Assembly: GCA_023014485.1 (NCBI GenBank)
Contig: JAJOZX010012078.1
Location: forward strand, 1-64,000
Reading direction: 5' to 3'
Source: Bathynomus jamesi
Lineage: Eukaryota; Arthropoda; Malacostraca; Isopoda; Cirolanidae
Length of the DNA: 64,000 nucleotides
Positions 53,922-63,655 of this stretch are shown here, piece by piece. The position numbers were made by a program, and so were the translations under genes. Numbering within the stretch: the first letter of the stretch is position 1; each line of letters opens with the position of its first letter. The notes under the pieces were generated by a model. That model did not search any database, had not been told where the DNA came from, and worked only from the letters and a program-made list of their open reading frames with translations.

Positions 53922-54606
53922 TTGATATTTCTCCTGTACTGTTATGTACATATTTCTATTGAAGTGTATATGAAATGTATATTTTATTTTATATATCACC
54001 ATAATTGTGTGTGTGTATATTTCTCCTGTACTGTTATGTACATATTTCTATTGAAGTGTATATGAAATGTATATTTTATTTTATATATATATATCCATAA
54101 TTGTGTGTATATATTTCTGTTATACGCATATTCCTCAAATGTATATTTATTTTCTATATATTTATAATAAAAAGAATGATGCAATGTTGTTTATTGTTAT
54201 GCCTTCTACTACCGGTATTCTAATAATGTATACAACGGGTATCTGGCAATATTTAAGCCTTCTAAGCCAACTGGCTGATTAGGAGTCTATAATAGTGTAT
54301 ACAATGGTATCTGGCAACTCTGTCTTCGGAATACATGGCGCTATCTGGCAACTCATTTACAGCCAACTGGCTGATTAGGCGTATATAATAATAATGTATA
54401 CAATAATACTGCTAAAAAGAGGTATCTGGCAGCCAATTACAGCCAACTGGCTGATTAGGAGTCTATAATAATGTATACAATAATACTGCTAAAAAGAGGT
54501 ATCTGGCAATATTTAAGCCTTCTAAGCCAACTGGCTGATTAGGAGTCTATAATAGTGTATACAATGGTATCGCGGTATCTGGCAACTCAAGCCAATTACG
54601 CCAACT
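53812..54606. repeat. Polinton right subterminal repeats
   Basis: 53812-54165: two near-identical copies of a block with TTTCTCCTGTACTGTTATGT and (TA)n. 54200-54606: four to five repeats built on AGCCAACTGGCTGATTAGGA, GTATACAAT and GGTATCTGGCAA. ATGGCGCTATCTGGCAACTC (about 54338-54360) is the inverse of GTTGCCAGATAGCGCCAT at the left (36531-36555). Confidence 0.8.
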
Positions 54607-54822
54607 GGCTGATTAGGAGCCTATAAAACAACGCCAACTCGGCTGAAGTCTTAATGTGCACTTGGCTCCTGCCAGGTGAACACCTCTCCTCCTTTCTCTT
54701 GGGGGATAACGCCGCCTCCAAGTTTTCCCCCACCCCCCTTTGCAACAACCCCCACCCCCCTTTGCAACATTACATAATAACCTGCAACATTCTTGCACTC
54801 TCCCCTTTTCGGCTATACTACT
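54607..54822 (-). repeat. Polinton right terminal inverted repeat
   Basis: About 216 bp, the inverse of the left end. The length difference comes from the G-rich minisatellite and one GAAGGAGGAG expansion at the left. Confidence 0.95.
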
Positions 54823-54828
54823 GACGTG
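54823..54828. repeat. Polinton target-site duplication, right
   Basis: GACGTG, the second copy of the 6-bp target. Confidence 0.95.
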
Positions 54829-54882
54829 CCCGAAGAAAAAAACAGACGGAAAGCCAAAAAAACTTCATTCCTTCCTCAATAA
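54829..54882 (+). pseudogene. CACTG-transposon protein, 3' end (beyond the Polinton)
   Basis: The frame interrupted at 35630 continues here in phase after the second GACGTG: PEEKNRRKAKKTSF, ending at the TAA at 54880-54882. Copy 1 ends PEAKHSRKSKQATF followed by a stop, so the two C termini agree. This confirms the insertion point to the base. Confidence 0.85.
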
Positions 54883-55265
54883 ACTTTTTTTCCATATTCA
54901 TTGTATGAATAAAAGTATTTATTCACACAATGTTTTCATTTTTCACGAGTGTTCTTATAATATTACTCGTATCTACAGTGTTTAAGCTAAAAAAATCAAT
55001 AAATTTGGGGATAAAATTGGACTTATAATAAATGGCCAATAGAGAAAAAACCTGACCTGATTGAGGAAAACCAATGTCATTTTCGAATTCAGCATGGTCG
55101 AATTATATAATATGAGTTGAAAAAACCCTCACAGCAGACAAAAACATTTCATATGCATACCAGTGTAATATTGATTTTGATTTTAGTTCAGATTTTTTCA
55201 GTTTTTATCCGTTTTAACGATTCCAGTTCATAATGATTTGCCATCCCTGATTTTATATATATATA

Positions 55266-55740
55266 TACACAGGGTGATCCGTTTGGGTATGGATAAAATA
55301 AAGAGAATCTACGGAGAAGTGATACAGCGCTCATCTACAGCACGTGTGGTCATAAAATGTGGGAGTTTGTAATAGGCTATGCCATCCGCTGCCAGACGTA
55401 TGAGCGCCATCTGCTGTCAGACTTACGAGACATATGCCAGTTTCGAATATGGCGACGAATGCATAACAACGTGCGAAGTGTCTCATTTGGTTTGCTAAGT
55501 TTGAGAGTACATTAGCAATGCCTAAAAAGCCCGGGAAAAATGGAAGTACTAAAATATTCTTTGACAAAGTGAGTGTTATTATTCACACAATAGAAGGTTC
55601 GTTTTACCTTAAGACAAGATTCCATAAACGCAGGTGGGTAGCACAGATCACTTCCAATACCGTTGATTTTTTCCAATTCGGCATCCATGTATTCCAGACT
55701 GGCGATCCTAAGAGCGCGTTTTAGGCATTGCTAATGTACT
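55266..55740 (+). repeat. Tc1/mariner-type end and small foldback
   Basis: CAGGGTGATCCGTTTGGGTA at 55271 is a typical TA-flanked end. AGTACATTAGCAATGCCTAA (55506) recurs inverted at 55719-55740, so 55506-55740 is a foldback. The 68-codon frame (MPKKPGKNGS) may be a transposase start but cannot be extended. Confidence 0.4.
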
Positions 55741-56450
55741 TAAACTTTTGAATATTAATGTAGTGTTTTCATTTAACAATATTGTGAAAAATATCATAGT
55801 AGAAAATAGCCCTACCAATAATTCAGGCATTATCTATAAAATTGGTTGTAAACAATGTGATTCCTTTTACATTGGTCAGACGGGAAAGGATTTGCACACG
55901 CGTGTAAAATAGCATCAATATTCCGTTAGAACGGGACAGTCGTCCAGTGCCCTTTTTGTCCATTTGTCAGAGTTACCCCACTGTATTGATTAGAATAATG
56001 CTTCAGTTTTGTTTCACTGTAGCAACATTGTTAATAGAAATATTCTTGAGTCTGCTATTATTCAACTTACAAATAACTTTAACATGAGCCAAGGTCTTTT
56101 TCTACGTGATCCTGTTGTTTCGAATTCGTTCAGAACGGATTTAGACAAGAAGGGCAGAGTGCTAAAACTTTGGTACTTTCCCTTATAAATTTGTATGCTC
56201 CTTTTACAATTTTTATTTTTAAATTTATTTTTATATTTTGTGACCTATATATCATTCAGGCATTATCTATAAAACTGGCTGTAAACAATCCATTTGATCT
56301 TGTGTTGAATTCGTTCAGAACGGATTTAGACAAGAAGGGCAAAGTGCTAAAATTGGTAGTTTTCCTTACAAATTTGTATGCTCTTCCCACAATTTTTATT
56401 TCTATATTATATATATATATTTTTTTTTTTGTGACCTATATATAGTTCCG
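55741..56450 (+). pseudogene. Penelope-like element, GIY-YIG endonuclease remnant
   Basis: The decayed frame reads [20 protein letters not shown], then KDLHTRVK, a stop and HQYSVRTGQSS: the GIY-YIG core with its CxxC insertion, characteristic of Penelope-like elements. RNILESAIIQLTNNFNMSQG follows. Part of the segment (AGGCATTATCTATAAAA... and GAATTCGTTCAGAACGGATT) is duplicated at 56255-56360. RT domain absent. Confidence 0.8.
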
Positions 56451-56461
56451 AACTCTTTATT

Positions 56462-56590
56462 TACTTCAGTGTTCCTGAGGATGTCATTAGACGAAAGCGC
56501 TTGAGCACCATTCTGTGTTTCCTTTCCTTCGTGGTTTTATTCATCATAAATATTTTTCACGCGTTACTTTGGTGAAATAATTTTCATATA
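56462..56590 (+). repeat. Penelope 3' tail with hammerhead-like motif
   Basis: CTGAGGA (56475-56481), GTC-ATTA-GAC hairpin, GAAA (56493-56496), then the same tail as at 31171-31345. Directly downstream of the GIY-YIG remnant. Confidence 0.6.
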
Positions 56591-56621
56591 TATATATATT
56601 TTTTTTTTCACAGGTTAGCTC

Positions 56622-56700
<79 letters not shown>

Positions 56701-57079
56701 TCAACTGGTCGGTTGTTATATACATGTTCCAAAGCCGATGTTTTTTTAACTTTAACTTTGTTTCTCCTCCACGTTTTAACAAAACTTGACGCCCTTTTGT
56801 TAAATGCATGGAAAACAATGGATCTGTAAATTTACAGAAATCCCACATCCATCGAAAGTTTGAGCTTCACATCCGAAGCCATCGGATCAAAATCCGTGAA
56901 GCTGCATTCAAATTTCTAAATGCCTCGTGAGCTTTAAATAAATGTTAAGCTCTCAAATGGCTTAAAAATTTCAGCTCAAAATCTATTTTAGAAAAGAACT
57001 GTCGGAATATTTATGTATTAAAATGCGAACATGGATTGAGTAGAAATAAATAAGATTTCTTTGATGGGTCTCTGTTCTA
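56591..57079. other. (TA)n tracts and unassigned sequence
   Basis: (TA)n at 56623-56695. No gene recognised. Confidence 0.6.
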
Positions 57080-57303
57080 CAGGGTGTCCATAGTCACGCA
57101 TCATAGGAACATTACCAATGTCTATTTATTTATGTCTCCATCAGGCCAAATATGTTGAGGAACATTCAAAGAAACCTGCTTTTTCGTTTACAAACATGTT
57201 TTGAGATTGGTGGGAATCATTTCGAACAAATAAATAAAGCAAAATAAATAAACAAACAAAATAAATGTATTTTCCTATGATGCGTGACTTTGTGGACACC
57301 CTG
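57080..57303. mobile_element. TA-flanked MITE (Tc1/mariner type)
   Basis: Inverted ends CAGGGTGTCCATAGTCACGC and GCGTGACTTTGTGGACACCCTG share CATCATAGGAA on their inner sides. TA at both flanks. 224 bp. The end resembles 26793. Confidence 0.85.
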
Positions 57304-58148
57304 TAGAATTCAATAAAATATCTAGGAAGGGATTTAGGCTCTTTTCCATGTTTGAATTGAGAGTTGTTCTTGTTCATTTTGTTTGCAGAAGATCTTCGAC
57401 AGTACCCAGAGAGGCGGTTTTTGCATTCTTGCTAAATCGATGTCTGTTTTTCAATGGCTGATAATAAAAAAAAACTTTTTCCCACGTGGTAATTGGAAAA
57501 TATGTAAAAGAGGAAGGAGGAGATCCTGTAGTACGAGCTGGTGAAAAGGCTTTACAGTACCCAGGGCTCAATCAGTCAATCCGATTGCGTTGCCGGAAAG
57601 TATGTGCATCCAATGTTCAAGAAATTTTTATATTTAACCCTTTGGTGCGTGATGAGGTACCTTCCTGGTTTTGAATTGGCCCGTAATTAAAATAAATGAA
57701 CTGAGTTAAACTTCTTTATATTTTCGAGTACTCTTACAAAGTGTCCAGTCCCTGTCCACATATGTGGACAACCGGCATTCTGAGAACTGTATGATAGTCC
57801 AAATGAAAAGAAATACTACCCTCTTTTGTCTTACTGACGCATAATTTGTATATATATGAGCAAAAGGTACTCGTCGACATAATGAAGTCAATCAATCAGA
57901 TGTCAAACATTAATATGTAACAATGTAACAGGCATAAACTTGTCCACTTAAGTGGACCAAAGGTATGAGAGGGTAAAAACCTGGTTAACTGGTCCTGTGA
58001 ATTAAAGTTCTGTTATAAACAAGCAAAATGAAGTGATCAACGGTACAATGAAACCTAACTTGTACAGTAATAAAAGGATCAGACACATTTACGTGTTTTA
58101 CTGAAGGCCAGACGTTTAGGTACACACGCTTCGCATCATCAGTGTATG
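57304..58148. other. no recognised gene
   Basis: A 62-codon frame at 57486-57674 (GEKALQYPGLNQSIRLRCRK) has some protein-like composition, but no identifiable family and no context. Confidence 0.4.
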
Positions 58149-58310
58149 CTAGCGTCCGTAGTTAAATGGGTAACAGTTTTATGAGCGAAATGAAGACACT
58201 GAGGTCGGGAGTTCGAACCCTGATCATACTGGTGATAATAATATACGGGAGCAAGAGCAATGGACCGTATTAGTTGACCTGAGCGCCATGCCAATATCTG
58301 GCCCTCCTCA
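58149..58310 (+). repeat. tRNA-derived SINE (family A, copy 2)
   Basis: A-box region CGTCCGTAGTTAAATGGGTA, B box GAGTTCGAACCC, then a body GGTGATAATAATATACGGGA and GAGCAATGGACCG shared with 15408-15557. Confidence 0.7.
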
Positions 58311-58579
58311 ATAATTATCATCAACAGTGCATTATAAGCTTGGTCGTTTAACTAATTAAATCAGATTTATTTTCAGAGCTGATAGATGTAAAGGGTGATC
58401 CAGAGAAATGGGACCCAAAAGAAACCCCTGTAACTCTTAAAGTATAAGTCCTTTTATAAAATCATACCCATCATTCGAAAGAGGATAGTTACAAGTTTGT
58501 ACAGGATTGTATAGGTTTTGACAATACAAGACAAGATACAAAACAAAATAAAAGTGTTAGTTAAAACTAACCCTTCAAG

Positions 58580-58735
58580 ATGACTGCATGGACTGTGGAA
58601 CAGCTGCGTTTCATAACTCAGCAATATTATGAGCATGGAAGAAGTGTAGTTTCAGCTCAAAGATCTTTCAAGACAAATTTTCAGATGTCAAAATCACCTT
58701 CTAAGAAAGTAATCCGTCGGTGTGTCAGAAATTGG
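58580..58735 (+). pseudogene. DD41D transposase N-terminal fragment (left arm)
   Basis: MTAWTVEQLRF to VIRRCVRN, then out of family at the junction. Nearly identical to 21341 onward. Confidence 0.85.
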
Positions 58736-59180
58736 TGGTGTTATTTACCTTCTGTTGGATCCATTGACAGAATTGTCGTCTTCGTGCGAAATCTCCATCG
58801 TTTAGTTGTTGCACTGTTTGAATTTTATATGGAAAGAGCATTAAATTTTGCTTGAATATACGGTGTTGTTGTGTTCCATATCCAACTCCTAACAGCTGAG
58901 AAGCACGTCTGATGCTTATGTTAGGATTATCCTGTACAATTTCATGAGTTCTGTTAATGATCTCGTCTATCCTTGCTGTGCGCACTCTTCCAGTTGGTTT
59001 TCTTTTTCCAATGCTGCCAGTTAGGGAAAAATTTCTGACACACCGACGGATTACTTTCTTAGGTGATTTTGACATCTGAAAATTTGTCTTGAAAGATCTT
59101 TGAGCTGAAACTACACTTCTTCCATGCTCATAATATTGCTCAGTTATGAAACGCAGCTGTTCCACAGTCCATGCAGTCAT
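58736..59180 (-). pseudogene. DD41D transposase N-terminal fragment (right arm)
   Basis: Starts at 59180 and runs through the HTH region to RRRQFCQWIQQKV. One codon is missing in KSPKKVIRR, and there is a small insertion in YGTQQHRIF. Ends at the arm junction, without catalytic residues. Confidence 0.85.
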
Positions 59181-59394
59181 CTTGAAGGGTTAGTTTTAAC
59201 TAACACTTTTATTTTGTTTTGTATCTTATCTTGTCTTGTATTGTCAAAACCTATACAATCCTGTACAAACTTGTAACTATCCTCTTTCGAATGATGCGTA
59301 TGATTTTATAAAAGGACTTATACTTTAAGAGTTACAGGGGTTTCTTTTGGGTCCCATTTCTCTGGATCACCCTTATATGAAATTGGTCCAATAA

Positions 59395-59480
59395 TTATTG
59401 TGGTTTTAGATACCCCGATGATGGGAAGAGTGTTTCCCGAAACGTTTGATAACTTTCAGTAAAGCATATTGACAGGCTCG
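59395..59480 (+). repeat. hammerhead-like motif (degenerate)
   Basis: CCGATGA, a GGGAA...TTCCC hairpin, then GAAACG: the hammerhead order with one change (CCGATGA for CTGANGA). Possibly another Penelope tail. Confidence 0.35.
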
Positions 59481-59532
59481 CCAGAATGGAAGAGACTACT
59501 AAATATAGTAGTCCTCGGGGCACTGTTTAATC

Positions 59533-59718
59533 CAGGGGTTCTTAAACTTTTTAGGCTGCGATCCAAATTCTGGTCTTGGGTCTAGTTCGGCGACCAATGC
59601 CTTCAAACAGTTCCCTCGTAATAGATAATAAAATAAATGATTAAGGATAATAAACAAATGATAAATGACAATTTAATGACCCAAGTTTGGGTCGCGACCA
59701 GGAGGTTAAGAACCCCTG
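59533..59718. mobile_element. hAT-type MITE
   Basis: Inverted ends CAGGGGTTCTTAA and TTAAGAACCCCTG with an exact 8-bp duplication GTTTAATC (59525-59532 and 59719-59726). 186 bp, non-coding. Confidence 0.9.
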
Positions 59719-59994
59719 GTTTAATCACTCAAACATCCAATATCTTCTAAGCCCACATACAAAATACTTTGTTACAACCAATTACATAATTAATTATACA
59801 TTTACCAACCAATACATATATGGTTAATCTAACCATGCTACAACTGCCTCAACCATTTAAGTTTGTTACCAGAAAACAAGCATGGTTATTGGAATCATCG
59901 CGCTACTTGAATTAACCCACTAGCTGGTTGGCAAACCACCATGTATTTTGGTTTTTGTAACCAAATAAAATTCTCTTATAATAATATGCGAGAG

Positions 59995-60330
59995 AAGTTA
60001 ATAACATAGATGAATTGTGGCAACGTGTTGTTCAACATTGTTCAGAAACAATACGTAACCATGTACGTGTCTTCGAACGTATGCGGCAAAATTTTCAACG
60101 ACGCTTTGAAAGATGTACTCTGATGGAGGGAAACCATTTTGAGCGCTTGCTGTAAATAAACTTTGATAAACTTTAATGACTAATTTTAATTGGATCGTCC
60201 TGGGCAAAAAAGCAAAATGTATCTCGGAAACGAAGCGATTGCGGATTTATGTTCATAGGAACTTTTTTGTTCACTTTGACGTCATGAATATGTAATACTA
60301 ATTTATGAAACATAATTTGATAACACCCTG
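59995..60330 (+). pseudogene. transposase C-terminal fragment and 3' end
   Basis: The plus-strand frame NNIDELWQRVVQHCSETIRN, VRVFERMRQNFQRRFERC, EGNHFERLL to a stop is the typical C terminus of arthropod Tc1/mariner-type transposases. It is followed by an end with AACACCCTGTATA at 60321. The rest of the element is absent. Confidence 0.6.
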
Positions 60331-60539
60331 TATATAAATGAGTCATTGAATAATATATATGTTTATACGAAATATTCTACAATGACTTTGATCTCCAAAT
60401 CAAAATATTAAAGAAAGATGTTTCAAAACTTATTGCAAAGTTGAATAACAATTTGATGAAACAAACCAATCTTAACATCAACATTCATTCCCATAAACTG
60501 GCCGAGAATCTTCAATGAATTTGGTTTTGAAAAGGCAAT

Positions 60540-60775
60540 TAAAATGGCAAAAGTGTGGCAACAGAATGACCGAAGTATAGCAAAAATGTGGCAAAAATGT
60601 GGCAAAAGTATGACAAAAATGTAGCAAAAGTGTGACAAAAGTGTGGTATAAAAGTGTGGTATAAAAGTGTGGTATAAAAGTGTGGTATAAAAGTGTGGTA
60701 TAAAAGTGTGGTATAAAAGTGTGGTATAAAAGTGTGGTATAAAAGTGTGGTATAAAAGTGTGGTATAAAAGTGTG
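60540..60775. repeat. minisatellite, 13-bp unit AGTGTGGTATAAA
   Basis: About ten clean units from 60645 to 60775, preceded by diverged units (GTGGCAAAA, GTGTGACAAAA). Translated frames are repeats only. Confidence 0.9.
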
Positions 60776-61110
60776 GGAACTTACCGCAACAAAAGTCATC
60801 AGATTAATGTATAATTGCAGTAATCAAAAGGATAGGCACTTAGGAAGACAATCTTCATTCTTATAAGTATTTGGACATTCAGAAAGAAAAATCATTTGTT
60901 TTTATAATGCAGGAAGGAGGGGCCAAACGCGAATGCCCGCAAAAATGCCCATCCCCATCAGAGGAAGAAGATCTAAAATGAAGGTCCAAGGTTTTCGAGA
61001 TGCCTGGACATTGCGTTTGAAAGACTGGAAGTCAGAGACAGGCGGAAAGATGGATTGAGGAAGATGTCCAGAGTTGACCGGTTGAGTAGATGAAAGATTG
61101 AAAATACCGA
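60776..61110. other. no recognised gene
   Basis: Unassigned sequence between the minisatellite and the retrotransposon 3' end. It may be the 3' UTR of the LINE. Confidence 0.4.
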
Positions 61111-62402
61111 TTAACCCTTGCGTTGGAGAGTTGGACAGAAAAGGAATGAGAAAGTGTAGAAAGTCTGGTACTGCGTGCTCTCCTTAAAGGAGGAAGTATG
61201 CAGTTGTAGGAGGCGGGGAATTGATGAGACGAAAAGTCTTTGATGCCACCCGGTCAAGAAGAGCTGTTTGGATTGAGCGACCAAACCCATAAGAAGCGTA
61301 CTCCATACAGGGGCGGACAAGACCCCTGTACAAAAACAGCAACTGAATGGGAGTGAAGAAACTGCGGAGGCGATACAGCACACCTAACCTCTTAGAAGCT
61401 GTTTGGAAAGGGAATATACTTGACCTTTCCAGGAAAGGTCACGAGAAAAGGAACCGTCAAGAATGTTAAGAGAAGAGAAAAGGTTGAGTTGTGTATTGTT
61501 GAATATAAGGCGATAGTCGTGTGAAATATTGTGACGAGTAGGCAGATGAAGGAACCGAGTTTTTGAGGCATTGAAAGCCACAAGGCGTTCTCTGCCCCAA
61601 TAAGAGAGAGCAGAAAGATCAGAGGTCTGGTGCATCAAAACCGTCCCACACGAAGCAGGGAGTAACTGTTGAGAGGGACGCTTTGTGAAGCGGGTGAAGT
61701 GAAACGTGGCATTATCGGCATAGAAGTGAATAGGACAAGAAGTGCGACTTAATAGATCATTAATAAATATAAGAAAAAGAGTGGGTGACAGGACAGAACC
61801 CTGAAGAACACCACTACTAATAGTTTTAGGAGAACAGTGGCCATCAACAACTGCAGTTATAAATCGTCCAGAAAGGAAATCAGAGATGAAGGCATAGGTA
61901 GAAGGACAGAAACTGAAGTAGGGCAGTTTGGAAATTAAGGATTTGTGCCAGATTCTATTGAAAGGTTTTGATATGTCTAGTGCAATAGCAAGGGTTTCAC
62001 CGAAATTCTGAAAGGAGGATGACCAAGCGTCAGAGAGATATGCAAGAAGATCGCCAATAGAGCGTCCCTTGCGAAACCCATACTGACGATCTGAAAAAAG
62101 ATTGAGAGAGGAGAGGTGTTTGAGAATCTTCCTATTAAGGATAGATTAAAAACTTTAGAAAAGCAAGAAATCAAAGCAAATGGACGACAGTTGGAAGGTT
62201 GAGAGTCACCCTCGTTTTGGACAGGCTGAATGAAAGTGAACTACCAGGCAGAAAGGAAAAGTACCAGATGAAAGAGTTTGCCAAGGCAGGGTGTCAGCGC
62301 AGAAGCACAGTTCTTGAGAATAACAGGAGGGATACCATCAGGACCGTACGCCTTCCTCGAGTTAAGCCCAGATACGGCAGAAAATACAGCTTTGGAGGAG
62401 AT

Positions 62403-63655
62403 TAGTGATGTAGGTCGCATCCGCATAACATCCGCACATTTTCTCGCATCCGCATCCGCATCTGCATCCGCACTTTGGACTGCGGATGTCGTGCGGATGT
62501 GAACCGTTGAGATAAAACGTCATTAATAAGCGGAAATTATCAAATTCTACTATAATAATAGAACTAGTTCATTGTGCGCAAAAGTGATGCAAGCGACAAG
62601 ACGAGAGGCTGTTCTTGTATGAAGTTACTCTCTTGCAACCTACTTAGATCTACGTTACAAAGCTAAGTTATTTTCACCTAGTACATTAGAACGAGTTAAA
62701 TCATCACTTGGCAAAGCAGTTGAAGAGCTTCAATCTCTTGAATCTGTCGCTTCGCCACCCACCAAAAGAATAAAAGTTTGTGACAGAACCAACACCTTCA
62801 ACAAGCAAATCTATCACAGAATCTCTCTCTCAGTTTCTTGAGTCAAGCAGCGATGACGAGATCTACGCGATGTCAAAAGATGTAGTAAAAATGATCGAGA
62901 GCTATCACCAAGAAAAACGCCTGGCTGCATGTGACAATCCTATTAGTTGGTGGAAAAATACGCAGAATATCTATCCATACTTGAGTAAACTTGCAAGGAA
63001 ACATTTAGCACGTCCTCCAACAAGCGTACCAAGCGAGAGATTATTTAGCAGTGCTGGATTAATATACTGTATGATGAAAAGAGAAACAGACTGGCAGCAG
63101 AAAAGGCAAAAAAATTAATGTTCCTCAAGCATAACCTTCCTATAATTAAGTTTGAATATTAAACGATGAACATCTTAGTTTACTTTATTTTAATTACTCA
63201 TTTATAAATATGCCTAATAAAACTTTAAACTTAATATAAATAGTTATCAAGCTAATTAAAGATCTCTTTCTATAAGGGTGGAGGTTGGGGAAAGAGGTCG
63301 GGTAACACAATTATGGTTTCTAATTGTGGCTGAAACTCAACAAAATATAACGAATTTATTTGCAGACGAATTCACTAATTGATTTCTATATTAGTTAGAT
63401 GCTTGCTATTATTTTATATGTTCAGGGAAAAGTACAGCAATTATTGTACAATTAATCAATTATACTACATTATAGCTACAGCTCTCTCTATATAATAACT
63501 TATTATATACGTTAAACACAACAAATCTCGAATATATCCTAAAAAATAACGAAAATGTAGACATCCGCATCCGCATCCGCGGATGTTGAAATCAAACATC
63601 CTCATCCGCATCCGCATCCGCGGATGTGAAAAAAATGACATCCGCTACATCACTA
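62403..63655 (+). mobile_element. hAT element, internally deleted
   Basis: Ends TAGTGATGTAGGTCGCATCC and, inverted, TAGTGATGTAGCGGATGTCA, with an exact 8-bp duplication GAGGAGAT (62395-62402 and 63656-63663). Subterminal GCATCC repeats at both ends, in the pattern of hAT transposase-binding sites. 1.25 kb. Confidence 0.95.
62621..63118 (+). pseudogene. hAT transposase, C-terminal fragment
   Basis: LATYLDLRYKAKLFSPSTLE (62631 on), then a frameshift at about 62780, then the dimerisation domain with WWKNTQNIYPYLSKLARKHL and RPPTSVPSERLFSSAG. The catalytic core is deleted, so it is non-autonomous. Confidence 0.9.

Larger units (their letters stand above)
35631..54822. mobile_element. Polinton/Maverick (adintovirus-type) element, complete, 19.2 kb
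   Basis: Bounded by inverted repeats that begin AG (AGTAGTATAGCCG at the left, its reverse complement at the right) and by the 6-bp duplication GACGTG. It encodes the full expected set: protein-primed DNA polymerase B, retroviral-type integrase, packaging ATPase, adenain-type protease, major and putative minor capsid proteins and a basic core protein. It also carries a spliced plus-strand gene and at least five unidentified small ORFs. The terminal repeats are near-identical apart from minisatellite copy number, and the virion genes are intact, so the insertion looks recent. A Tc1 foldback (38102-39344), a SINE (37729-38060) and several microsatellites are nested in its left non-coding part. 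Confidence 0.95.
33175..55165 (+). mobile_element. CACTG-type DNA transposon, copy 2, split by the Polinton
   Basis: The left end CACTGGTATGCAT and the inverted right end CACTGGTATGCAT are identical over 13 bp. They continue as a diverged inverted repeat over about 130 bp; both arms share GCTGATTTCGAAT- or GCTGAATTCGAAA-like words and TCAATCAG followed by TCAGGT. TAA on each side (33172-33174 and 55166-55168) is a 3-bp target duplication. Removing the Polinton and one GACGTG leaves about 2.8 kb. Confidence 0.8.
58391..59374. mobile_element. DD41D foldback derivative
   Basis: Both ends are the same 5' terminus of the DD41D element at 21147 (AAGGGTGATCCAGAGAAATG), in inverted orientation. Each arm carries the start of the transposase gene (MTAWTVEQLRFITEQYYEHG; QQYYEHG in the left arm). 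The arms meet near 58735, where a +strand N-terminal piece joins a reversed internal piece. Confidence 0.9.

Noticed and set aside
55630..56600. Second Polinton or an endogenous RNA virus near the Penelope remnant
   Set aside because: The only coding signal is a GIY-YIG domain with a Penelope tail. No capsid, polymerase or viral replicase motif.
57486..57674. Host gene exon
   Set aside because: 62 codons, no splice context, no recognised domain.
60645..60775. Collagen- or antifreeze-like repetitive protein (HTFIPHFYTTLLY repeats)
   Set aside because: The frame is only the 13-bp minisatellite read in triplets.
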